Source of the DNA: Mercenaria mercenaria
Taxonomy: Eukaryota > Mollusca > Bivalvia > Venerida > Veneridae
Length of the DNA: 64,000 bases
Direction of reading: 5' to 3'
Assembly (NCBI RefSeq): GCF_021730395.1
Contig: NW_026461852.1
Location: 1 to 64,000 of the forward strand
In this document: one piece after another, positions 1 to 11,155 of the stretch
Position numbering within the stretch: the first letter of the stretch is position 1
Layout of the letters: the number at the start of each line of letters is the position of its first letter
Position numbers and translations under genes: made by a program
The notes under the pieces: model-generated
What the model saw: only the letters and a program-made list of their open reading frames with translations
Database searches by the model: none
What the model was told of the DNA's origin: nothing

Positions 1-332
1 ATTCTGCATACGTTATAACACGAAAAAACATGCGTTATCCCTACACTAGAAAATAAAGATTTTTTGCTGTATTTTTGTTGTATATAAAAACGCTACTAAG
101 AAAACCTGTAAAGTACGTCATTTTGCGCTCTGCTGAAAAAAAAGACGTTTGTGGTCATGGCTGCAAAATGGATAACAGAAAACTGAAAATATACCAGCCT
201 TTCGGAAACATCATCAATTTAATTTGTGAAAATATCGTAATAGTCCGTTGAAAATCAGTAGGTTGCGTAAATTTGAAATAAAAGACTTAGCTAAGCAATT
301 ACTTATATTTTGTACATAGATATAATAAATAT
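1..332. other. Intergenic, nothing recognised
   Basis: AT-rich sequence without a supported ORF, RNA gene or clear repeat structure. Confidence 0.5.
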
Positions 333-569
333 GAGCCGCGCCATGGTAAAAAACCAACATAATGCGTTTGCGATCAGCCTGGATCCAGACCAGCTTGCGC
401 ATCCGCGTAGTCTGGTCAGGATCTAAGCTGTTCGTCTTCAAACCTTATTGCAATTAGAGAAACCGTTAGCGAACAGCATGGATCCTGACCAGACTGCGCG
501 GATGCGCAGGCTGGTCTGGATCCATGCAGGTCGCAAAGCCGCTATGTTGGTTTTCTCATGGCGCGGCTC
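333..569. repeat. Foldback (hairpin) repeat, GAGCCGCGCCATG family
   Basis: The unit begins GAGCCGCGCCATGG and ends with the reverse complement CATGGCGCGGCTC. Two arms of about 105 bp (333-440 and 463-569) are near-perfect inverted copies around a loop of roughly 25 bp. ATAT stands on both sides and may be a target duplication. A truncated copy (63236-63410) and a short end fragment (60079-60113) lie elsewhere in the window. No coding capacity, so a non-autonomous foldback or MITE-type element. I associate this family with venerid clams from memory. Confidence 0.85.
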
Positions 570-1326
570 ATATGTTTAATATCATGTTTCATATATTTAC
601 ACGAAAGTAAACTTATGTGTTAGATGTATAATATCTAACGATGTCTAAATATTTCATTATATGTTTTAAGATCGAAATTACAGACATACTCGATTTCTTT
701 TCTAACAAATGACCTCTTTGTTTTCAGGATTATTGAATATGCACGCGCGCAGGTCAATCTGTGCATGTGAACAGGTCTGGCTAGAGTAAAAATACTTTTA
801 CGTGCACAGATCGGCCTTCCCGCGAGATTTTTTAATGTTCTTACAGTTGTTTTCAAAATATATAAACCCTAGGCAAACATAAGATCTAGAGTAGGTGTGT
901 ATTTTTTTCATATAGAAAGAGAATCAAACTTTAAAAAAATTCTGAAATTTTATTATAATTAACCTTTTTTGATATGATACTATGACAATAATACGCATCA
1001 CAACCGCTTACATTTTAGTCTAGAAAAGCGTTATTTTGTCAGTTAGTTTACCCATTTTCTATAGATAAAAGATCGTAAATACTGTAACTTCATGAATGCT
1101 TTCATGAGATTCCAATTTTGATCGAATGAATGAATGTAACTGCCGCCTAATTCATTCGTAAAGAAGTTAGCCTTGGCTACTTTGCTTCTGCGACATATTT
1201 TTTTTTGTTTTTACAACTTTTTTTTCTCGTTTAACCACAATGGTATTCACGAATATTTTGGCACGATATTTTCTTTTATTTCAAACCCTTGCAACATCAA
1301 CTTTTGGTGACTGAAATTCTTGTCTA
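570..1326. other. Intergenic, nothing recognised
   Basis: AT-rich DNA with no supported gene. A 73-codon minus-strand ORF at 635-856 has no recognisable domain and is probably chance. Confidence 0.5.
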
Positions 1327-1431
1327 CTAATGAATGGAAGAATGAATGAAATAATTGATAAATTAATTGTGCTTGAATGAATGGATGTATGAATGAATGA
1401 ATGAATGATTTCACGAATGAATGAAACTACT
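1327..1431. repeat. Degenerate GAAT/TGAA tetranucleotide microsatellite
   Basis: Interrupted runs of GAATGAATGAATG between about 1327 and 1431, with a shorter stretch near 1128. It abuts the left end of the TIR element that starts at 1434. Confidence 0.8.
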
Positions 1432-1433
1432 TA

Positions 1434-2209
1434 AGGCCCATCTAGACGGTACTCCTTGCTGTATAAATTTTGATCTATACATCAAAGTTTACCGTGTGGA
1501 TGGGGTCTACTACACTGTCTGGGAGTATACAGCAAGAGCATGTTCTATTTCTGTAAACCTTGGCTGTGCCGATTTTGTTTATTTTACCAATTACATCGAA
1601 TTAAAGTGTTGTTGTATGACATTCCAGAAGTATTGAGAGTATGAAAGTGTACAATTTATGGATTTATTTGTGATTATATACAAAAATGTCAGCTAGTTGG
1701 AGCATCGCAGACACAGAAAAATTAACTGAATATCATCATGGGGAAGAAGGATTATGGAATATAAGAAATCCTAATTACTCCAAGAAAGACTGCAGACAAA
1801 GAGCACTTTTGATTTGGGGTGTGACTAATTCCAACAGTTCAAGAAATGAAGGTCTGTCTATGCGTATAAAGTTTTAAATGCTGTCGGATCTTCAGCATCA
1901 GGTTCATGTAACAGTGCATTGTATGTACCAAATTGATCCCTCCTGGCTATCAATGACCTCACCCATTGTCTTCCTATCAAATTATCCCTTTATATTTGCT
2001 CAACAGTAACACAAATTATTACTAAGCAAACACACAACAAAAGGTCTTCTTCAAGCGTTTCCATTGTGCAGAAGGAATGTTGGAGGGAAATTAAATAAAG
2101 GATAATGAGTTGCATAAACCATGATTTGCCGTGTAGATGTACAAGGTGTACTCCTTAAAAAATGTACAACTCAGGTTTATACAGCAGGGAGTACCGTCTA
2201 GATGGGCCT
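1434..2209. mobile_element. PIF/Harbinger-like non-autonomous TIR element
   Basis: Both ends carry the same inverted repeat: AGGCCCATCTAGACGGTACT on the left and its reverse complement on the right, about 30 bp in all with one indel. TTA stands immediately outside each end (1431-1433 and 2210-2212), a target duplication typical of PIF/Harbinger. TTAA is also readable on both sides, so a piggyBac origin is possible but makes the ends asymmetric. The 776-bp interior lacks a transposase but contains a MADF-like ORF (1686-1877), matching the second protein that Harbinger elements encode. Confidence 0.7.
1686..1877 (+). pseudogene. MADF/Myb-SANT-like DNA-binding domain remnant
   Basis: A 63-residue ORF with the MADF signature: W near residue 5, a hydrophobic-helix segment ending EYHH, then GLW, then NPNYSKKDCRQRAL. 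In MADF domains this first half (two helices, LW, Y-x-K, R-x-x-A) begins a trihelical DNA-binding fold; the last helix is absent. It sits wholly inside the TIR element at 1434-2209, so it is best read as the leftover of the element's Myb-like accessory protein. An AAGGTCTGT near 1850 could be a splice donor joining a lost second exon. It could also be a captured host exon. Confidence 0.55.
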
Positions 2210-2213
2210 TTAA

Positions 2214-3237
2214 CGGCTATTCTGAATTTCCTTTTTTTCATATTATAATTATATAATTTAGTAAATTGACATTTTTATGATCTACATTAAATATTTTCCA
2301 TTAAATTGCAGCAACTCGTGTTTCCGATTAATTGAAATGTAATTCATGATCTGCCTTGTTACAAAAAGAATTCATATTGAGAAAAAGATCTGTCTAATTC
2401 AGTTTATCAAAAATTAAATCAAATAAGTACTTACCCGAGCCTTCATCTTCCTCTGCAGAATAACGCCAATGTCAAGACATTTTTGCAATACAGATTAGTG
2501 CGTGCGGTCACTTCGACCAGATGTTATCGCCTCGGGCTAGATGAACGCGCGCTGATTGGTCGATTCCATTAAACGGCAGAGGGTTAGATTAGGCCATGCC
2601 GATTATCTCATAAATTTAGTTAATATGCATACAATTATTATCAATTATTTGTTGCAGGAAAACTGTGCCGCAGAACTTATATGTACAGTTTATTTACGAG
2701 ATGGATGAATCAGTGAAAATACTTATATAGCATTTGATGAAAAGTCTATGATAGACGATTGTATTTATTTTCATAATAATCGTATAGTGTCCGTAAGGTT
2801 TGACCTGGCACTCATTAACCTTTGCAAATATTTTCGGGCGTTTTCGTTAATTACTTAATATTTGTATCCTGAAAATATCTATATTATACAGCTAACCAAT
2901 ATCACTGTGGGTCTGACTTCCACACACGTTACCACGGATATCATTTTTTTTTAATGAAATGTAATGTAATATTAACGATACCTGTTCTATTTTTACATTA
3001 ATTTATGTATCATTTTTTTTTTAAATTTTAATTGTTTTCTCTTGTAGTTTTTATATTCTGGTACGCTTATGACGGGTAACATGCCTTTTTATCTAAGATA
3101 CTTTAAACAAATTATTCCACTTTGTTACAATGAGTGAATATGATAAATTTTAATAAATAGACCATAAATATCACGATACGTTTGATCAAATAAGTGATAT
3201 TGGTAAGTTTGCATATAAAATTTGGGGGAAAAGGTAT
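2214..3237. other. Intergenic; possible weak inverted-repeat pair
   Basis: No gene supported. TTTGACCTGGCACTCATTAA near 2799 recurs inverted near 3405-3425 (ATGAGTGCCAGGTTCATGAG), and a related string (GACCCGGCACTCATGAATAT) lies near 52433. This hints at ends of an old MITE enclosing the tRNA-like sequence, but the match is short. Confidence 0.35.
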
Positions 3238-3314
3238 GGTCAGAGGTAGGATTCGAACCCACTACCCTGATATTGGGAGCAATACCGCTTGTCCACTCAG
3301 CTACCTGCACATGC
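3238..3314 (-). repeat. tRNA-like sequence (SINE head or tRNA pseudogene)
   Basis: Read on the minus strand there is an A-box-like TAGCTGAGTGGACAAGCGG and a canonical B box GGGTTCGAATCC. The T arm pairs over five positions (GTGGG with CCTAC) and an anticodon stem can be drawn, but the acceptor stem pairs poorly, so this is not a convincing functional tRNA. No SINE tail was recognised. Confidence 0.5.
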
Positions 3315-3481
3315 AACAGTATATCAAATAAGAGTTATATATATAATATTTATATAGCTATTGGTGATCGGACACTGAAAATCAATATACGGAAATATAC
3401 GAAATATTCATGAGTGCCAGGTTCATGAGGTCACTACCAACGGCAACTACAACTACGAGAAATAACTTGGAACAGTACGTG

Positions 3482-3630
3482 TATACCACGGTAGCATAGA
3501 GGGGACATGTTCGCACTTGTTAGCTATCATGTTCGCTTGTGTTAGCTAACACGTTCGCTTGTGGTAGCTAACACGTGCGCACGTGATAAATGAAATGTTT
3601 CCTATGTCCCCGCTATGCAACCGTAGTATA
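3482..3630. mobile_element. Small MITE with 27-bp TIRs and 22-bp internal repeats
   Basis: The left end TATACCACGGTAGCATAGAG and the right end match as inverted repeats at about 24 of 27 positions. Between them, a 22-bp motif containing TTCGC and GTTAGCTAACA is repeated about three times. The ends fall at TA, consistent with a TA target. At 149 bp it is non-coding. Confidence 0.75.
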
Positions 3631-3847
3631 CATAGAAGTATCTGCGGAATTATTTTGAAAATACGAACACAGATTTCACTTAATAATTCATAAGTTACAG
3701 TTAGAATTTAACAAAGAAGTATAAAAATTCATTTTATAGCTCTCTGAATTGAACTCAACAGAACGACTACGGTTAATTATGTGCTTTCTTAATAATCAAA
3801 ATGCTATGTTATCTACACGTTGGTTTAAAGGTCCGACTTACACGGAT

Positions 3848-4110
3848 GGGGCCTCAGTGGCCGAGTGGTTTAGATCGCTGACTTCAACAACTTGCCCCTC
3901 ACCGATGTGGGTCCGAGCCTCACTCGGGGTGTTGAAATCTCCATGTGAGGAAGCCATCAAGCTGGCTTACGGAAGGTCGGTGGGGCTACCCAGGTGCCAG
4001 CTCGTGATGAAATATTGCACGGAGGGGCGCCTGGTGTATTCCTCCACCAACAAAGCTGGCAAGTCGCTATAGGATCAATAATTATATCGATGTTACACTA
4101 AATCCAACAA
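3848..4110 (+). mobile_element. tRNA-derived SINE with conserved central domain
   Basis: The head resembles a long-variable-arm tRNA (Leu or Ser type): A box TGGCCGAGTGGTTTAGATCG and B box GGTCCGAGCC. It is followed by a body containing GTGCCAGCTCGTGATGAAAT, GCACGGAGGGGCGCCTGG and CCTCCACCAACAAAGCTGG, then an A/C-rich end (CTAAATCCAACAAAAA). Head, body and tail are what a Pol III-transcribed SINE should have. It resembles the molluscan V-SINE called RUDI as I remember it, but I could not compare. The 107-codon ORF over it is incidental. Confidence 0.8.
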
Positions 4111-5269
4111 AAACGACCTACCCGGACGGTAGCAGACCAGGATCTCGCCATATTCGAGTAAGAATAAAAAATGCGAGTAGAAAGTCATGGCACTAGAATA
4201 TTTTCGCGATCACGCTCAGAAATCGAGGAATTCGCTCAAACTGTCATTTTCTCTTAAAAAAAACTCCTTTGAGGTAGTTGACTTATTATATCGTTTTTTT
4301 TGGCGTCTGTAAAAATTTTAGAATCGATTTCATAAGTAAAGTATCAACACACGTCTTTGGTGTTATATTCTACGGAAGGTCTTATATATTTTTACTGTAT
4401 AAAACAGGGATGGATTAATTGATTTTTTTCTATAATTATTTGCATTGTATACACGAGCGTTGGAAATGTGCAGCAGATAGAGTAATTTATGCATGCATTT
4501 GATTTTTACAATGGCGATAATACCCGAATGTGTTTATCACTACAACTAAATAAGGATGAATGATTTTTTTTTCTCAATCGGATATGTAGATTGAATGTAA
4601 AAATAATTCGGAAACGCGCAAGAAGAAATGGTGGATTTATTCATGTCTTTGATTTTTTACCTGTTTTAGTCCGCGAATGTTTTTATCAGTTCATGAAATA
4701 TTAGTGTTTATACATCTATTTTTTTTAATATTAGCATTCATTTTGCATATATGTACACGTTCAAAAACATGCAAAACGTTTTGGCCTTTGAAATGGCCGG
4801 AGAATTTAATTTTCACTACATATATTGATTGCATGGATTATCATACATAATGATTTTTCATTAGTACCGACAAGGAAAGAAATTGATAGCTTAATCAATC
4901 TTAATTGCTTGTATTGAAAACGAAGAAGAAGAAAAAAACAAACATGCAAGATACAAGAAGAAAGGATGAATTACTTGAGGTCTTAGATTTTATATTTGCG
5001 ATTGTCTGCGAATGTTTATTTTTTCAATTTTGGACGCGCAAGAACAAAGAATGAATTATTCCATGTGTTGATTTTCCATTTGAATGTGTTTACTGTAAGA
5101 AATCAATCTTCTTCTATCAATATTAAAGGGTCTTGACTCCAGATTTTAGCTAATATAATCTTTCTTTAAAAATAAAAAAATGGTCATAATTATTATGTAA
5201 AGTAGAACAAGTTATTCTTTCTACACTTTTTTTATTAAAAGAATGTTAAACAAAGCAAAAGATATTTAT
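4111..5269. other. Intergenic, nothing recognised
   Basis: No ORF of note. Phrases of the type 'AGAAAGGATGAATTA..TTGATTTTT..CGAATGTTT' recur loosely from about 4540 to 5560 at irregular spacing, suggesting a decayed tandem repeat. Confidence 0.4.
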
Positions 5270-5342
5270 GAGTTGGGAATCGAACCAGGATTGCCTAGGC
5301 AATATAAAGCCCCTAAACATCTTGACCAACACACCACGGAGG
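5270..5342 (-). repeat. tRNA-like remnant
   Basis: On the minus strand an A-box-like GTGTGTTGGTCAAGATG is followed about 40 bp later by the B box GGTTCGATTCC. The T stem and acceptor stem do not pair well, so it is probably a tRNA pseudogene or SINE head. Confidence 0.4.
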
Positions 5343-5596
5343 AATTTGTACGACCGTTTAAATAAAGCTTTATAATTAACGCAGTTTACCTTCGGTACCC
5401 CGTGAAAAACGTTTTCAGTCTAATATAGATTATGAATGGAAAATTTAGTGAATATCGGACTAGATTCTTTGTCTGTATACACTGAATGTAGAAGTTATGA
5501 AAACACGAAGGAATATATATTGCACATTGTAGAAAGTTCGAAACGTGGAAGAAAGGATGAATTAATCAGTGTCGTTGATTTTTATACGCCCGAAGA

Positions 5597-5905
5597 GTAC
5601 GTGTAATAATATGACGCCGGTGTCCGCCTGTCCGTTAGCTTTTCTGTAACCGCTCTGTAAGAAATCTTGACACAAATGTTCACCATATCGAGACAACGGT
5701 TTAATGGCTCGCTTCAATATCAAGGTCACACATAGAGGTCAAAAGTTATATGATATTGTTTCGCGTCCGCTCTGTAACTACTCCTGAACTGCTTGAAGGA
5801 TTTAAAGAAACTTGGCATAAATGTCAACAACATCGAGACGACGTGCAGAGCGCATGTTTCGGATTGCTCGCTTCAAGATCAAGGTCACTCTTGTGCTTTA
5901 ATAAA
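5597..5905 (-). repeat. Dispersed tandem-core element, reverse orientation
   Basis: Contains two diverged copies of a unit with CTCTGTAA, CTTGGCATAAATGT, CATCGAGACGACG and CGCTTCAAGATCAAGGTCAC. On the minus strand the last part reads GGACAGGCGGACACCGGCG, a decayed (ACGG)n tract, followed by a GGGCGTA end. This is the same plan (tandem core, ACGG tract, terminal sequence) as the elements at 22309, 24073, 41184, 47729 and 49373. Confidence 0.6.
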
Positions 5906-6144
5906 GGCAACTAACATGCACATTTCATTTAGATTTTCAAAAGCTCTATCATAATGTATATAAAAAAGCAATGTACCTTTAACCCATGAATCTTTGCTGC
6001 AATTTTAACCTAAGAGTGTCATATTCCACTAGCAAAAACTTTGTGAACAGAATTTCCTTTTAATTATTGCTCTACCCTTTTAATGACCAGATTATTATCA
6101 TTTATATTTTTGCCAAACATTTCTAAGTATGATTATATACATAT

Positions 6145-7020
6145 TCTGAATCGCGTATTTCCGACACATACGGCAAATATACGGAGTTGTATACCAAGCA
6201 TATACGGGAAATATACGTCCCGTATTCAAAGTTTGAAATATACAAGTTATTTAAATCCCGTATTTCCGGCATATACGAGAAATATACGGAGTTGTATACG
6301 AAGAATATACGAGAAATATAAGTCCCGTATTTTCGAAATATACAAATTATTCATATCCCGTATTTCCAGAATATACCGGACATATACGGTGTTGTATACC
6401 AAGAATATACGGGAAATATAAGTCCCATATTTTTTAAATATACAAAATATTCATATCCCGAATTTCCAGAATAAACGGGAAATATACGGGGTTGTATACA
6501 AAGAATATACGGGAAATATCAGTCCCGTATTTTTGAAATATACAAATTATTTAAATCCCGTATTTCCGGCATATACGGACAATATACGGAGTTGTATACG
6601 AACAATGTACGGGAAATAAAAGTCCCGTATTTTCGAAATATACAAATTATTCATATCCCGTATTTCCAGAATATACGGGAAATATACGAGGTTGTATACG
6701 AAACATATACGGGAAATATACGGCCCGTATTTCCGTAATATACGGGTTAATTTATTCCCGTACACAAGACATATACGGGAAATAATATAAAGTGTTGTAT
6801 ACGATCAGAATAACCCTTTTTAAAAATTCCCGTATTTCAGTAATATACGGGGTATCGTATATCAAGAATTCCGTATTTCATAGTATACGGAAATCCGTAC
6901 TTTATTAGTATACGGACTTTTAAATATACAAGTCCCGTATACGCCCGTATTTTAGTTTTCCCGTATTTCTTCCCGTATATTGGTAATATACGGAATCCCG
7001 TACACTCCCGTATATTAACT
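6145..7020. repeat. Tandem array, about 100-bp unit, with 300-bp higher-order pattern
   Basis: GTTGTATAC recurs at 6186, 6291, 6391, 6491, 6591, 6691 and 6793, giving a period of 100-105 bp. Each unit has palindromic CCCGTAT/ATACGGG motifs. Units starting at 6186 and 6491 share TTAAATCCCGTATTTCCGGC, while those at 6291 and 6591 share TATTTTCGAAATATAC, so neighbouring units differ more than units three apart. From about 6860 to 7020 the array decays into scattered CCCGTAT motifs. ORFs over it are artefacts. Confidence 0.85.
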
Positions 7021-7030
7021 CTTTTTTTCG

Positions 7031-10028
7031 CAGTGCAATTATGTCTGTGTGCAGGTACTACAATCAAAACTCAGAAACATATGTGTAAATTATATAATAT
7101 TTAATGTTCTTAAAAGAGCATTCTAATTCGCTTCCTATTTTTCTTTGGTATTTGCGTGTAATTGAGAATTCTCATTATAAAAAAATGTTATTTTAAAGTC
7201 ATTGGTAATAGACATTTATAAAAAGACAAATATTGCTGTTGGGAGAAAATAGGAACTTTTAAAGCTCGCTTGAACTGAAACGGAAAAGTTATTGATTCGG
7301 ATGTTATTGCCTTGATAATATCCTTTGTTTCAGATTGAAAATAATACCATCTCAACTGATATAATGTTGTTTGTTTTGATTCAGAAAAAAAGAGTAGTCG
7401 CTTTCCACAGGTCCAAAATTGTCATAATGTTTTAGCGATTCCAATGCTATAATCGTATAAGTTTTTCTTAAATATTCAAATATTTTTAGCAAATACCATA
7501 TGTCACCCAAATGCTAGATGACTCTAGGGCTGGACATGATGTCTTATTTCTGCATCCTTGACGTGTTTGTTGGTAACGTAACAAGTGGTCACATATGTGA
7601 CAATGCTAGAATTATGGTAATTTAGCGTTGGGAATTACACGTATCCAGTAGTTCTGATATTATTTCAATTTCTCAAGCTCAGATTTCTATTTTTCTATTA
7701 TTATCATATGAAGTATGCTCGGACTAATGATTGTGAAACTTCATAGAATGACTGCCTATTATCAGAACATAACGCCTATTTTATAGGAAGGCCTATGTCA
7801 TATTGAATGAGGAAACTGCTATATGACCTATATTGTGACGGTGCGAGAGAGAAAACACAAAAAAAAAAGAAAAGAAAAAATGACTGAGACTGACAGTTAT
7901 TTCTGCTCAATAGAATGCCCTGAGTTGTTTTCCTCAAAAAATCATAAGAGGAGGACTTGTGGTCAGAAAATTTTCCAATACTCAAGGTCACAATTACCTT
8001 GAAACTGTAAACGCTTTATACTTAGTTATTTGATAGGACTTCTATAGGCAAATATTCGGAAAGAACTAGGCTAGTTTGACGGACAGGCCTGTATCTATAA
8101 AGATTTCTCTTTCTCGCTCTATTCTAAGGTCTGTGTCTCACTGTCCCTTTAGTCAGATCGCTCTGTGTCTATACTTTAATGATGAATTCGGCGCCTTGAG
8201 TGGCTGCCTTTTGCGCTATGTTAAGCGCCTTGAACTTGTTTATCACGAAAAGGGCTTCATACAATAACACAATGCAGTGATAATGTGAGTGGATGCATTT
8301 TGTTGTTTTCTAAATTACAATTGACATTCAAAAACAAAAGATAATAAAATTTAAAAACTGTATTAATGTGTGAATCTGGGTTCTGTAATAGGAAAATGGA
8401 GTAGTTATAAAACCCTGACCACGGTATTTTCCAATGAATACGCTTAATAAGTTATTGTTAACAAATATGTCACAAGATGTAGCTGAATTAGTATTTTGTT
8501 CTGGGGTTACTTTTTAGCCGAAATTAAGGCTCCATTATAATTACCTATAGTCAGCCCCATTCAATAAGTTAAAAACTAATTTTGAATAGACAGTCTGGTG
8601 TTTTGACGTGTCCGGCGTATAGCACCGATACACGCAAAGCAGTCTTTCCTGGAAAGAACCAGTATTGGCATCTAATTTAGGTTTCTTTTCATTTTTAATG
8701 AAACTATGCACATGTCAATTATGTCAAACCTGACAATATCCGAGTCGGGCGCATCGGCAATAAAAACTTTCCTCCACTTGTATACCATAGCTAACTTCAT
8801 ACTTAACGTCCGTTAAATACAAAGCTTTATAATTAAGGCAGTTAATCAGTTATAAATACTTTAAAATTTAGAATGGAAAATTTACTAAAATCAACTACTG
8901 TCGGTTGGTTATAATGATGCATATCTTGATAGAGCGTCAAACAACTATTTCACCTGTGTGAAGTAAAGTTATAATTCTGGAGGAGGGTTCCTTAACAGGG
9001 AATATACCTTCAACAAAGGCAACATCAATCGGCAATTTGAAATATGCATGCGTGTCAGTAATTTCATTTATACCATTACATGTAATTTCATTCCAATAAA
9101 TTATATAACTTTAAATATATCCCCATGTCCTGGAATGTATTGAAAAAAACAAGCAAAGCGAGTGACAGTCTAATTGATAAAGACAAGCTGAATTTTTGAA
9201 CATATATTACAATCTAGAAAGTTAGCTGACTTGCTGCTTGAGGCAAGTGGTTGCCTTATAGAAGTTGCTGCAAAGGCAGGTAAGACAGTTATACAAAATT
9301 TTGCATATGACTACAAAATCTTGAGCCAAAGTGTTTTAAATTATTTCAATACATTTTAAAAAAATAGTTTGATATTGCTCGCTATCGCTTCTTAATTCTT
9401 TCAATTAAAATATAGAATTTTGACTAAAACCAATAAGAGACTTAGATATTCTTAACTTGCATTCGGAATGTTTTAGAATGTTAGAACTACATCCAGATAT
9501 TCTAGCAGAATTGTTCATCACATTTAATGCAAACATTTTCTTCTGGAGGTATCCTCTGACGGAATAATGAGGTAGTGCTGTTCTTTGAGCTTTGGGACAG
9601 GACATCTTAAATTCACGCTGCAAACAGAAAATCTTACTTTTTGGAGCATGTGTGATAGCTGTAGTGCATATTTAGTGATGTATCAGGCTATCCACAACTG
9701 TTTTGTTAAACGTCTGATTTTTAAACAACCTTTATTATGTTGTACAAACCTTTAGTAGCTATAAAGTAAGAGAAATATCAAAAGTACGATAACTAGCATT
9801 AATATTCAACTTGATATTAAACAATTTATGAACTGATTGATACTATAACTGATGTACACACCTACCGCGTTTACATTTGTGATGAATATTAACTCTGTCC
9901 CAGTTTTTTATTCATCATTTTAGTGTGAATTCCCTGTATAATGTGAACAGTCAATACAATTATTTCAAAATTGACAATGTTTGTTTGTTCGTTTATTGTG
10001 GGTTAATTTCTATTTATAACACTTGTTT
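7031..10028. other. Intergenic, nothing recognised
   Basis: AT-rich sequence with short purine runs (for example 7857-7880) and scattered short ORFs without domain signatures. No RNA gene or transposon ends were seen. Confidence 0.5.
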
Positions 10029-10108
10029 AGCATTGTCAAAAATATCAATTTATTTGTATAAAACAAACACAATTTGCCGCCATTTTGTGTATGCTATTTT
10101 TGTTCGCG

Positions 10109-10158
10109 TGACGTCACAATGGCGTCTCTCTATCCGGTTCGCGCGTTTTGTATTTATA
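10109..10158 (+). promoter_or_regulatory. LTR promoter motifs: CRE and TATA-like box
   Basis: A perfect cAMP-response palindrome TGACGTCA lies at 10109-10116 and a TATA-like TATTTATA at 10151-10158. The same arrangement is in the 3' LTR (CRE at 15680-15687). CREB/ATF proteins are known to bind this octamer, and 35-40 bp from a TATA box is a plausible promoter layout. Function is inferred. Confidence 0.5.
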
Positions 10159-10267
10159 CTTGAAATGGATTAGAAATAAAAAAAAGGAGAGAAAAAAATA
10201 AGGTTTAGAAAGAAACCTCCAGTATTGTCACTAACGAAACTTAAGAGTTTCAGTTAGAGGAGTACGT

Positions 10268-10875
10268 CTCCAAAGCGCAGCAAGTCCAGGTTGCGCAGCA
10301 AGTCCAATTCGGAAGAGTAAGTCTTCCAAATGCAGCAAGTCCAGGTTGCGCAGCAAGTCCAGTAAAAGGTGTAAGTCCAATTCGGAAGAGTAAGTCTTCC
10401 AAGTGCAGCAAGTCCAGGTTGCGCAGCAAGTCCAGTAAGAGGAGCAAGTCCAGTTCGGAAGAGTAAGTCTTCCAAGTGCAGCAAGTCCAGGTTGCGCAGC
10501 CAGTCCAGTAAAAGGAGCAAGTCCAGTTCGGAAGAGTAAGTCTTCCAAGTGCAGCAAGTCCAGGTTGCGCAGCAAGTCCAGTAAAAGGAGCAAGTCCAAT
10601 TTGGAAGAGTAAGTCTTCCAAGTGCAGCAAGTCCAGGTTGCGCAGCAAGTCCAGTAAAAGGAGCAAGTCCAATTCGGAAGAGTAAGTCTTCCAAGTGCAG
10701 CAAGTCCAGGTTGCGCAGCAAGTCCAGTAAAAGGAGCAAGTCCAATTTGGAAGAGTAAGTCTTCCAAGTGCAGCAAGTCCAGGTTGCGCAGCAAGTCCAG
10801 TAACAGGAGCAAGTCCAATTCGGAGGAGTAAGTCTTCCAAGTGCAGCAAGTCCAGGTTGCGCAGCAAGTCCAGTG
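10268..10875. repeat. 73-bp satellite inside the 5' LTR, about 9 units
   Basis: The unit contains GCAGCAAGTCCAGGTTGCG, AGTCCAGTAAAAGGAGCAAG and GGAAGAGTAAGTCTTCC. It is itself built from four 18-19-bp variants of an AGCAAGTCCAG core. Because 73 is not a multiple of three and the unit lacks minus-strand stops, it yields long spurious ORFs. Confidence 0.9.
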
Positions 10876-11103
10876 AGAGGAGCAATTTAAATTAGAGGAG
10901 CAAGTCTAAGAAGCGAAGCAAGTCTAAGAAGCGAAGCAAATCTAAGACGTGAAGCAAGTCCAGGAAGTGAAGCACGTCTAAGAAGCGAAGCAAGTCTAGG
11001 GGTACAGCAAGTCAAGTATATCTAGGAAACCTTCATCGTGTATACTGCTTGGAAGATACCTCAGATATTGTCACCATTATAGTTAACCCAAAACTTGACA
11101 AAT

Positions 11104-11121
11104 TGGGGGCTCGTCCGGGAT
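11104..11121 (+). promoter_or_regulatory. Primer-binding site, tRNA-Pro type
   Basis: The 18 bases TGGGGGCTCGTCCGGGAT, three bases after the 5' LTR, equal the classical tRNA-Pro primer site known from murine leukaemia virus, so tRNA-Pro is the likely minus-strand primer. Confidence 0.9.
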
Positions 11122-11155
11122 TAACTATAATAATATTGCAGCTATCATAACAAGC

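Larger units (their letters stand above)
10034..11100 (+). repeat. 5' LTR
   Basis: Begins TGTCAAAAATATC and ends AACTTGACA. It contains a CRE palindrome and a TATA-like box near its start, then about nine units of a 73-bp satellite, then an 18-bp repeat block (GAAGCGAAGCAAGTCTAA), and a unique 3' end. The long minus-strand ORFs in three frames over it are artefacts of the repeat. Confidence 0.95.

Noticed and set aside
3238-3314. Functional tRNA gene on the minus strand
   Set aside because: A and B boxes and the T arm are good, but the acceptor stem does not pair, so only a tRNA-like label is supported.
9925-10173. 82-residue plus-strand ORF before the LTR element
   Set aside because: It crosses the border of the LTR insertion at 10034, so it cannot be a native gene.
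10231-10885. Long minus-strand ORFs (LLDLLRNLDLLHLEDLL repeats) in three frames over the 5' LTR
   Set aside because: They come from a 73-bp satellite lacking minus-strand stops; all three frames are open and the sequence is LTR, so coding is not credible. The same holds at 15801-16820.
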